From: Streptomyces sp. SLBN-31
GTDB lineage: Bacteria; Actinomycetota; Actinomycetes; Streptomycetales; Streptomycetaceae
Length of the DNA stretch: 64,000 nucleotides
Assembly: GCF_006715395.1 (NCBI RefSeq)
Contig: NZ_VFNC01000001.1
Location: 2,914,001 to 2,978,000 of the forward strand
Direction: 5' to 3'
The translations under genes and the position numbers were made by a program. The notes under the pieces are model-generated. The model was not told the origin of the DNA and searched no databases. It saw only the letters and a program-made list of their open reading frames with translations. Positions 42,933-50,273 of this stretch are shown here, piece by piece (position 1 is the first letter of the stretch; every line of letters starts with the position of its first letter).

Positions 42933-43832
42933 GTGAACGCTGACCGATTGCCCGAGGCTGCTGCGCCGCCGCCGGGCCTGGTCGTGATCGGCCGCTACGA
43001 CGAGCTCCCGGGGTACGGGATCAGCCGCCCGGGCGGAGCCGAGAGCTGGCTCTTCCTGTGGACGACCGGTGGCCGCGGCCGGGTGCGCCAGGGGCGGGCG
43101 GAAGTCACGGCCGGCACCGGTGACCTGGTCGTGCTGGCACCCGGGGCACCGCACCGGTACGCCGTCGAACCGGGCGCCGAGGGCTGGCGGTTCTGGTGGG
43201 TCCACTGCCAGGGCCGGCCGGCCTGGACACCGTGGCTGCGCCCGTACGACGCCGGCGACGGCCTGTACGCCGTCACACCGGCCCCCGCCGCCGTGCACGG
43301 CCGGGTGGAGACCGCCTTCGGGCGGATGCTCGCCGACGCGCGCTGGACCGGGACCGAGGCTCCGCCCGCGACCGCACCCCGCCACGACCGCGTGGCCGTG
43401 GCGCACGGGACCGCCGCCCGCGAACTCGCCCTGTCCTCCCTGGAGGAGATCGTCCTGCTCACGGCGGCCACGGCCCGGCCGCCCGCGACGGGGCCCGGCA
43501 TCGACGAGCGGGTGCGCCGGGCCGAGGCGCTCATCGCCGCCGACCCGGCCGGCCCGCACACCGTCCGCTCGCTCGCCGCACGGGTCTCCCTGTCGCCCTC
43601 CCGCTTCGCCCACCTGTTCACCGAGCAGTTGGGCCGGTCGCCGATGCGGGCGCTGCGCGAGGCGCGGCTGCGGCACGCGGCCCTGCTGCTGGAGGGCAGC
43701 GACCTGTCCGTGGAGCGGGTGGCGGCGGCTTCGGGGTTCGCCAGCCCGTTCCACTTCAACCGGGTCTTCCACGACCGGTACGGGGTGCCGCCCGGCGTGT
43801 ACCGGGCGTGCGGGTCAATGGTTGGCGAGTGA
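42933..43832 (+). CDS. AraC-family regulator with cupin N-terminus
   Basis: The product has 299 residues from GTG 42933. The ATG at 42927 lies only one base after GGAGG, so the GTG is better spaced. The N-terminal AraC-type ligand domain contains G-D-L-V-V-L-A-P-G-A-P-H-R-Y. The two helix-turn-helices are V-S-L-S-P-S-R-F-A-H-L-F and A-A-S-G-F-A-S-P-F-H-F-N-R-V-F. It is divergent from the PhyH gene, which it probably activates. Confidence 0.88.
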   Translation: MNADRLPEAAAPPPGLVVIGRYDELPGYGISRPGGAESWLFLWTTGGRGRVRQGRAEVTAGTGDLVVLAPGAPHRYAVEPGAEGWRFWWVHCQGRPAWTPWLRPYDAGDGLYAVTPAPAAVHGRVETAFGRMLADARWTGTEAPPATAPRHDRVAVAHGTAARELALSSLEEIVLLTAATARPPATGPGIDERVRRAEALIAADPAGPHTVRSLAARVSLSPSRFAHLFTEQLGRSPMRALREARLRHAALLLEGSDLSVERVAAASGFASPFHFNRVFHDRYGVPPGVYRACGSMVGE

Positions 43833-44223
43833 GCGGGCGTACGCCGGAGCGCCAGAGGGCGCATGTGGTGAGGCGGGTCGGTCAATGGTTTTCGCGCGGT
43901 GTCCCGGTCGTGTGACGCGAATAACGTTCCGCGGCATTGACGTTTCGTCAATATCGCACGCCGGGCACGGAATGCACAAAACCGCGAGATCCCTTGTTCC
44001 GCTTCGCTGACCTGTGCAAAGGTGTGCGTCGGCGGCGCACAGAAAACGCATGTTTTCACTGTGCGCGCGAGGCCTCTCCCGTTCGTCCCGGGCTCCAAAA
44101 GAGCCGTTTCCGGCAGACGTTCGAGATGCCGAACCCTGTACGAGTGGATGTCGTCGCCTTGTCGACGTATCCCCATACCAATTGGTATGGACTTTATGTG
44201 CGTGCCCCGAGAGGAATGCAGCC
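43833..44223. promoter_or_regulatory. 391-bp intergenic region with two palindromes
   Basis: I see no gene here on either strand; GC is lower than in the neighbours. It contains ATTGACGTTTCGTCAAT (43936-43952, perfect 7-bp arms, including a -35-like TTGACG) and CCATACCAATTGGTATGG (44173-44190, a perfect 18-bp palindrome) 34 bp before the next GTG. Both are candidate operators for the sigma-lectin gene. Confidence 0.55.
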
Positions 44224-46104
44224 GTGAACGACGCCGGCCTGTCGAATTCCCCCACATCTGCCCGCCGGTTCGAGGTGACGGACGAGCAACTGAGTGCCGA
44301 ACTCAAGAAGTGGACCGGATCGTCGCCCGCGCTGCAGCCCGTCGGTGAACTCCTGGACCGGCACTGGGAGGCGGGGTTCGCCTACGCCCGGTTGTGCACC
44401 GACGGCACGCCCTCAGCGGGAATGCTCACGACCGCCGCCTTCACCCGGCTCTTCGGCGAGACACTCCGGCAGAACGGCCCCACCTCCGCCTGGCGCCCCC
44501 AACTCCTCGTCACCGTGCGCCGTATCGCCGCCGAATGGGACAACGACCACCGTCGCGAACACCTCCACCCGCAACTGCGCTCCGAGGCGGACGGCGGGGA
44601 GCACGTGGCGGCCCGGCTGCTGCCGCCACCCCACCGGCGCCTGCTGTCCGGGGCGTTCCAGCGGCTGCCCCAGTCGTCCCGCTGCCTGCTGTGGCACGTC
44701 GAGGTCGAGGCCGAGCCCATCGAGATACCCGGCGCGCTGCTCGGCCTGGACGCGGAGGACGCTCGAATCGAACTCGGACGGGCCCGCGAGCGGCTGCGCG
44801 AGGAGTGCCTCCAGGTCCACCGCGAACTCGCCCCCGAGCAGGAGTGCCGGCGCTATCTGCGCATGCTCGACGTGACCTACCGGCGCGGCGGAGCCGACGT
44901 CGACCCCGACCTGGCCGCGCACCTCGCCCGCTGCCGGCACTGCCGGTACACCGCGGACCAACTCGCCCAGTTCAACCAGGCGATCGGCCTCGCACTGGCC
45001 GAGGCGGTCCTCGGCTGGGGCGCCCAGGCCTATGTGGAGTCCAGACTCGCCGGCCCCGTCGAGGGCAGCGCGCTGCCCGAGGAACTCCGCCCCCCGGTGA
45101 TGGCGGGCGAGCCCTTCTTCGCGCCGCCCGGCATGCCCCCGGCCCCCGCCCGGACCGTCGCCGGCGGCGGACCCCGCCCCGGCGGCGGTACCGCCTCCCG
45201 CCGGTCGGACCGCAAGGCCGCCCGGCGCGCCGCGGCCCGCCGCCGCAACCTCACCGCGGCCGTCCTCACGGTGAGCGGACTGATCGTCATTCCGCTCGTG
45301 CTGTGGGCCGTCCTCGGCAACGGCGACCACACCACGCCGGCCGGCGGCGGCCACCCCTCCCGGACGCCCGGCCCGGCGAAGAGCACCCCGACCGGCAACC
45401 CGTCCTGGATCAGCGCGAGCGAGGCGTCCCAGGGCAACGTCCAGGGGCGGCTGCACAACGTCGGCTCCGGCCTCTGCGTGTCGGTCGTCGGCAAGAAGGC
45501 CGTCGAGGGCGCCGAGACCGAACTGGCCTCCTGCTCCTCGGCCGGCACTCAGCAGTGGCGCTACGAGACCGACGGCCGGCTGCGCAGCGTCGCCGACCCC
45601 GAACTCTGCCTCGACTCCCACCTCGGCTACTCGGTGGTGCTCGCACCCTGCACGGGCGGCGTCCAGAAGAACATCCGCTACGACTTCACCCTGCGGGGCG
45701 CGCTGGTGCCGCGCTGGAACCAGGACCTGGCCATGGCCCCCGCCGCCACCGACGGCTCGGGCGCCCTGGTGCTCAAGACCCGCCAGGACAGCGGCGTGCA
45801 GCGCTGGGCCTTCGACACTGTGAAGGCCGACCTGCAGATGCAGGTCGTCAACTGGGACGAGGACACCACGCCCGTTCCGACACCCACCCCCACGCCCACG
45901 CCCAAGGCGGCCGACAAGCCGACGCCCTCCGCCACCCCGACGACCGCGCAGCCCGCGCCGACACCGTCGAGCGGCTACCCGACGAACCCGTACTGCTACT
46001 ACAACCCGTACTACTGCGGCGCGGGCGGGTACGGCGGCGGCAATGGAGGCGGCTACGGCGGTGGTGGCTACGGCGGTGGTGGCTACGGCGGAGGCCGCCA
46101 CTGA
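44224..46104 (+). CDS. sigma-factor-like / zinc-finger / transmembrane / ricin-lectin fusion protein
   Basis: The product has 626 residues from GTG 44224. Residues about 20-210 resemble an ECF sigma factor with degenerate region 2 and a region 4-like segment (F-Q-R-L-P-Q-S-S-R-C-L-L-W ... A-R-I-E-L-G-R-A-R-E-R-L-R). Next comes H-x3-C-x2-C (His233, Cys237, Cys240), as in zinc-finger anti-sigma domains. One membrane helix (342-364) is followed by a linker and a ricin-type domain (about 395-545; L-H-N-V-G-S-G-L-C, Q-Q-W-R-Y). The tail is a Pro/Thr linker and a Tyr/Gly-rich end. It is predicted to be a membrane sensor joining extracellular sugar binding to a sigma-like cytoplasmic domain. Confidence 0.8.
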   Translation: MNDAGLSNSPTSARRFEVTDEQLSAELKKWTGSSPALQPVGELLDRHWEAGFAYARLCTDGTPSAGMLTTAAFTRLFGETLRQNGPTSAWRPQLLVTVRRIAAEWDNDHRREHLHPQLRSEADGGEHVAARLLPPPHRRLLSGAFQRLPQSSRCLLWHVEVEAEPIEIPGALLGLDAEDARIELGRARERLREECLQVHRELAPEQECRRYLRMLDVTYRRGGADVDPDLAAHLARCRHCRYTADQLAQFNQAIGLALAEAVLGWGAQAYVESRLAGPVEGSALPEELRPPVMAGEPFFAPPGMPPAPARTVAGGGPRPGGGTASRRSDRKAARRAAARRRNLTAAVLTVSGLIVIPLVLWAVLGNGDHTTPAGGGHPSRTPGPAKSTPTGNPSWISASEASQGNVQGRLHNVGSGLCVSVVGKKAVEGAETELASCSSAGTQQWRYETDGRLRSVADPELCLDSHLGYSVVLAPCTGGVQKNIRYDFTLRGALVPRWNQDLAMAPAATDGSGALVLKTRQDSGVQRWAFDTVKADLQMQVVNWDEDTTPVPTPTPTPTPKAADKPTPSATPTTAQPAPTPSSGYPTNPYCYYNPYYCGAGGYGGGNGGGYGGGGYGGGGYGGGRH

Positions 46105-46125
46105 CCCGGCGAGGCGCCCGGCGGC

Positions 46126-47379
46126 TCAGCCCACGACCTGCAACGACAGCCACAGCGCCGCCACGGCCGGCACCAGGGCGGCCGGGGTGGCCAGCAGGCC
46201 CAGCCGGGTGAACTCCCCGAGGCCCACGTCGTGTTCGTGCCGGTGCACGATCCGCCGCCACAGCAGCGTGGCCAGCGAACCGGCGTACGTCAGGTTGGGG
46301 CCGATGTTCACCCCGAGCAGCACCGCCAGCACGGCGCCCGGCCCGGCCGCGGCGGTCAGCGGCAGCAGGACCAGGACCGCGGGCAGGTTGTTGATCAGGT
46401 TCGCCAGGACGGCGGCCAGCACGGCGACGCCGAGCAGCGCGAGCAGACCGGAACCGGACGGCACAATGCGGTCGAGGGCGTCGGCCAGGCCGTTGTCGAC
46501 CACCGCCCGCACCACGATCCCCAGCGCGAGCACGAACGCCAAGAACGCCGGCGCCGAGGCCCGCACGACCGTCAGCGGCGTCGCCTTCCGCCGTACGAGC
46601 GAGCGGCCGGCCAGCACCAGCGCGCCCGCGGCGGCCACCCAGGCCGGCTCCACGCCCACGGCGGAGGCCACGGCGAACCCGGCCAGCGTGCAGCCCACGG
46701 TGACCAGCGCGAACAGGGGCAGCTCAGGTGTCTCGCCCGGCCCGCAGGGCTGGGCGGCGATCCTCAGGTCGTCGCCGAAGAAGCGGCGGAACACCACGTA
46801 CTCGGCGCCGATCGCGACGAGCCACGGCAGCGTCATCAGCAGGGCGAACCGGGTGAAGCTCAGCCCGCTCGTCTCGAACGCGAGCAGGTTCGTCAGATTG
46901 GACACGGGCAGCAGCAGCGAGGCTGTGTTCGACAGATGGGCGCACGCGTACAGGTGCGGCCTGGCCCGGACGCCCGCCCGGGCCGCGGTGGCGAACACCA
47001 CCGGCGTCAGCAGCACCACCGTGGCGTCCAGGCTGAGCACGGCCGTGATCACCGAGGCCAGCATGAACACCGCGCCCAGCAGCCGCCCCGGGGAGCCCGC
47101 GGCCCGACGGGCCATCCACGCCCCGCACGCCTGGAAGAGCCCCTCGACGTCACAGAAGTGAGCCAGTACCAGCACGGCAGCGAGAAAGCCGACGACGGGC
47201 CCGAGCCGCGCGGCCTCCTCCCGCGCGTGGCCGAGCGAGATCGCGCCCGTGGCGATGACGAGCCCCGCGGCGGGAACGGCCAGCACCGCCTCCGGCAGGC
47301 CCTTCGGCCGCAGGACGGCGAAGGCGAGGACGGCGACGAGCAGGAGGACGGACAGCGTCTCGGCGAGCGGGGTGTTCAG
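46126..47379 (-). CDS. ArsB/SLC13-type membrane permease, probable CTG start
   Basis: The product has 417 residues if read from CTG 47379, which follows GAAGGA at the right spacing. The first ordinary start, GTG 47286, has no ribosome site and would cut off a complete first membrane helix (S-V-L-L-L-V-A-V-L-A-F-A-V-L). About 11 helices follow, with S-L-D-A-T-V-V-L-L-T-P-V and V-L-A-N-L-I-N-N-L-P-A-V-L-V-L-L-P, the ArsB/NhaD hairpin signatures. It is predicted to transport an anion (arsenite-like) or Na+. No arsenic genes are near. Confidence 0.8.
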   Translation of the reverse strand: MNTPLAETLSVLLLVAVLAFAVLRPKGLPEAVLAVPAAGLVIATGAISLGHAREEAARLGPVVGFLAAVLVLAHFCDVEGLFQACGAWMARRAAGSPGRLLGAVFMLASVITAVLSLDATVVLLTPVVFATAARAGVRARPHLYACAHLSNTASLLLPVSNLTNLLAFETSGLSFTRFALLMTLPWLVAIGAEYVVFRRFFGDDLRIAAQPCGPGETPELPLFALVTVGCTLAGFAVASAVGVEPAWVAAAGALVLAGRSLVRRKATPLTVVRASAPAFLAFVLALGIVVRAVVDNGLADALDRIVPSGSGLLALLGVAVLAAVLANLINNLPAVLVLLPLTAAAGPGAVLAVLLGVNIGPNLTYAGSLATLLWRRIVHRHEHDVGLGEFTRLGLLATPAALVPAVAALWLSLQVVG

Positions 47380-47460
47380 GGCAGGGTCCTTCGGAGCGGA
47401 TCGGGGCGGGATGATCCATCAAAGCAGCTCACGGTAAGAAAGCGCTCCCGCCCCTACCGC

Positions 47461-48147
47461 TCAGGCGCCGGAGCCCGGGTTGAACACCGTCAGGAACACC
47501 GAGGACGAGTTGCCCGACACGGGTACCTGACCGCCCGTCCACGTCACCTTCAGGGAGGCCCGCTCGTCCGGCGGAGTCACCAGCAGCGCCGCCGGGGTGG
47601 CCGGGTCCGCGCCGCTGACCTCCGGGTTGGAGAAGGTCAGTCCCGCCCAGGCACTCCGGCCCGGGGCCAGCGTCACGGTCGTCGGGGTGCTCCCCGACTC
47701 GCGCTTGGGATCCGGTCCCAGCTGCTTGCCCGACGCGTCGACGAACGCGGCGCCCGGGAAGCCGCGCACCGTGCAGGTACGGGAGGAGGCGTTGGTCAGC
47801 ACGATCGGGAAGTTCTCCTGCCCGGCCCCGGGGTCGTTGCGTCCTACGGAGGCCCGCAGCTCGGAGGTGTGGCACCGACCGGAGGCGCCCGCCGCCGAGG
47901 TCGCGGTCTTGGACGGCTTGACGGTCGCGGCCTCGCCGGACGGGCCCGTCGACTGGGTCGCGGAGTCGGTCGCCGTCGCGGGCGCGCTCGTGGAGCCGTC
48001 CGTGGCGGGCGCCGCCGTGCCGGGCAGGGTCGTCGGAGAGCTCGCCGTGCCGTCGCCGCCGCTGCCGCAGGCCGTCAGCAGGCCGAGCAGCGCGGCCGTG
48101 CCCGCGAGCAGGGCCGTCCGCTGGACGGAGGGGGACTTCTTCGCCAT
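47461..48147 (-). CDS. DUF4232 lipoprotein
   Basis: The product has 228 residues from ATG 48147. The lipobox L-L-T-A-C makes Cys27 the likely lipid anchor. A Ser/Thr/Ala-rich linker (30-90) precedes the DUF4232 beta-sandwich with R-C-H-T-S-E-L-R-A-S-V and the paired cysteine in S-S-R-T-C-T-V-R-G-F-P-G. The family is of unknown function, common at the Streptomyces surface. The gene lies directly downstream of the protein-kinase gene, whose extracellular domain it might accompany. Confidence 0.87.
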   Translation of the reverse strand: MAKKSPSVQRTALLAGTAALLGLLTACGSGGDGTASSPTTLPGTAAPATDGSTSAPATATDSATQSTGPSGEAATVKPSKTATSAAGASGRCHTSELRASVGRNDPGAGQENFPIVLTNASSRTCTVRGFPGAAFVDASGKQLGPDPKRESGSTPTTVTLAPGRSAWAGLTFSNPEVSGADPATPAALLVTPPDERASLKVTWTGGQVPVSGNSSSVFLTVFNPGSGA

Positions 48148-48274
48148 GGTCCTCAGCACTCCCAGTGTCTTCACGCACCCGCCGCGGCGGGTGGGTACGG
48201 CGCTCTGTGCCCCGTCATGTATGTCCGATGCGCGCCGGGACGAAAAAGTTCTGGCGCGAGAAGAGTGTGCCTGG

Positions 48275-49651
48275 TCAGTTTCCGAGGTGTACCGAAGTCA
48301 GGACATGATCGGTTGCCGTCGCCCCGCCCCGCTCGCGGATCTGCACGTACACGCCCGGCCGCCCGGTGCCGTGGGCGGGGGCGAGCGCGGCCTCGGTGAC
48401 GGACCCGCCCGAGCCCAGGCAGCCGCTCCACACGCGGACCCTGCCGTGCCACACGGTGCCCGAGTACCCGTGGGCGCCGTCGTAGTGGCAGCCGGGGTGG
48501 GTGAGGGCGTCCACCGCCGCCGTGAGATCCCCGTCGCCGGTCCGGCCGACGAACACGCCGTTCACTTCCGCCGTCAGGTCCTGCCACCTCGTCAGGTCGT
48601 CCGCGACGACGAACCCCGGCTGGTGTCCGGCGGGCAGGCCCAGCACGCGCGGATCCCATCCCGAACCGCGCAGCTGCCGTCCCCAGGCACGGGGCACCTC
48701 GGCCGCGACCCGGCCCGTCGCGTCCGTCGCGCGCACGTCGGCGGGCGGGGTGGGGGAGCGGTCCGACACCGCCAGTGGTACGGCGACCGCGGTGGCGGTG
48801 GCGCACACCGCCAGGGCGCCGGCCAGCGCCAGGACCCTTCGGCGCGGGCGGGGCCGGTGTCCGGGGGCGGCGAGGCGCTCCAGCTCCTCGGCGAAGGCCC
48901 GCGCGCTGGGCCAGCGCCGTTCCCTGTCCGGCTCCAGCGCCCGCAGCAGCGCCCGCCGCACCGCCGGGTCCAGCCCCGGACGCAGCCGGTCGGGCCGCGC
49001 GATCCTGCCGGGCTCGCCCGGGACCGCGCCGGTGACCAGGTGGTATCCGAGCGCCCCCAGGCTGTACACGTCGGCGCGCGCGTCGATGCCGCTGCCCGCG
49101 GTGGCCTGCTCCGGCGGCCGGTAGCCCGCCGACCCGGCGGCCTGGGTGAGGCCGGACGCCTGTGCCAGGCTCTTGGCCAGCCCCAGGTCGGCCAGCAGCA
49201 CCCGCGAGCCGCCGCCGGGGGAGGCGCACAGCAGTACGTTGCTCGGCTTGATGTCCCGGTGCACGATCCCCGCCTCGTGCAGTGCGGCCGCGCCCCGGGC
49301 GGCCGACGCCGTCAGCCGCAGCGCTTCGGGCACCGGCGGCACACCGGCGGCGACCAGGTCGGCGAGGGTGCCGCCGTCGGCGTACTCCATGACGAAGTAC
49401 GGCCTTCCGTCCGGCAGTTCACCGATGTCGTGGACCTGCACGACCCGATCGGAGCCGGCCTGCCGAAGCATCCGCGCCTCCGCCAGGAAGCGCTCGCGGA
49501 CATCCAGACGGTGGGACCAGTTGTCGGCGAGGACCTTGACCGCCACCGGCGCCCGCAGCTCGTCGTCGTGCGCCAGCCAGACGGTGCCGAACGCGCCCGC
49601 GCCAAGGCGCCGTTCGAGCCGGTAGCGCCCGATCCGCTCGACGGAGTGCAT
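48275..49651 (-). CDS. membrane serine/threonine protein kinase
   Basis: The product has 458 residues from ATG 49651. The kinase domain spans 1-275: Gly loop G-A-G-A-F-G-T-V, Lys39 in A-V-K-V-L, H-R-D-I-K-P-S-N (131-138), and D-L-G (155-157) in place of D-F-G. A membrane helix (about 290-315) and an extracytoplasmic domain with paired Cys (P-G-C-H-Y, S-G-C-L-G-S) follow. It is a PASTA-less Pkn-type receptor kinase. The start lies only 19 bp from that of the divergent sigma factor, suggesting shared control. Confidence 0.92.
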   Translation of the reverse strand: MHSVERIGRYRLERRLGAGAFGTVWLAHDDELRAPVAVKVLADNWSHRLDVRERFLAEARMLRQAGSDRVVQVHDIGELPDGRPYFVMEYADGGTLADLVAAGVPPVPEALRLTASAARGAAALHEAGIVHRDIKPSNVLLCASPGGGSRVLLADLGLAKSLAQASGLTQAAGSAGYRPPEQATAGSGIDARADVYSLGALGYHLVTGAVPGEPGRIARPDRLRPGLDPAVRRALLRALEPDRERRWPSARAFAEELERLAAPGHRPRPRRRVLALAGALAVCATATAVAVPLAVSDRSPTPPADVRATDATGRVAAEVPRAWGRQLRGSGWDPRVLGLPAGHQPGFVVADDLTRWQDLTAEVNGVFVGRTGDGDLTAAVDALTHPGCHYDGAHGYSGTVWHGRVRVWSGCLGSGGSVTEAALAPAHGTGRPGVYVQIRERGGATATDHVLTSVHLGN

Positions 49652-49670
49652 ACGACTATCATGCCTGGCC

Positions 49671-50240
49671 GTGGACCGATCCCGAGCAGAACACCTGGTC
49701 GCGCCAGTCGAGGACCTCGCCCGGCACGCGGCGGCCGGGGACCGCGCGGCGCTGGAGGAACTGCTGCAGGCGGTCCGGCCCGAGGTCCTGCGGCGCTGCG
49801 GCCGGTTCCTGCCCTGCCGGGAGGATGCCGAGGAGGCGGCCCAGGACGTCCTGCTGCAACTCGCCAGGAAGATCGGCACGTTCGAGGGGCGCAGCCGCTT
49901 CGGCACCTGGCTGCACACCGTCGTGGCCAACTGCTGCCGGCAGAAGTACCGGGAACTCAAACGGCGGTCCGCCGAGGTGCCCGCCCCGGCGGAGGAGGTG
50001 CCGCGGGCCGACCCGCGCACCACCAGCGTCATCGCCGGCTCCCGCGTCGACCTGCTGGAGGCGCTGGAGCGGCTGGAGCGCGAACACCCGCAGCTCGTGG
50101 AGCCGTTGGTCTACCGGGACATCTGCCAGCTGGAGTACGCAGAGGCCGCCGAGCGTGCCGGGATTCCGCTGGGTACGTTCAAGTCGCGGCTGCACGAGGC
50201 GCGCCGGCAGGTCAGGCCCTGGCTGGCGGACACGTCCTGA
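49671..50240 (+). CDS. ECF-type RNA polymerase sigma factor
   Basis: The product has 189 residues from GTG 49671. Region 2 shows R-C-G-R-F-L-P-C-R-E-D-A-E-E-A-A-Q-D-V-L-L-Q-L-A-R-K-I-G-T-F-E-G-R-S-R-F-G-T-W-L-H-T-V-V-A-N. Region 4 shows L-E-Y-A-E-A-A-E-R-A-G-I-P-L-G-T-F-K-S-R-L-H-E-A-R. No ribosome site precedes the start, so it may be leaderless. There is no adjacent anti-sigma gene; the divergent kinase may be the regulator. Confidence 0.9.
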   Translation: MDRSRAEHLVAPVEDLARHAAAGDRAALEELLQAVRPEVLRRCGRFLPCREDAEEAAQDVLLQLARKIGTFEGRSRFGTWLHTVVANCCRQKYRELKRRSAEVPAPAEEVPRADPRTTSVIAGSRVDLLEALERLEREHPQLVEPLVYRDICQLEYAEAAERAGIPLGTFKSRLHEARRQVRPWLADTS

Positions 50241-50273
50241 GCGGGCGCGGCGCCGACCGTGGCTCCGGCGCGG

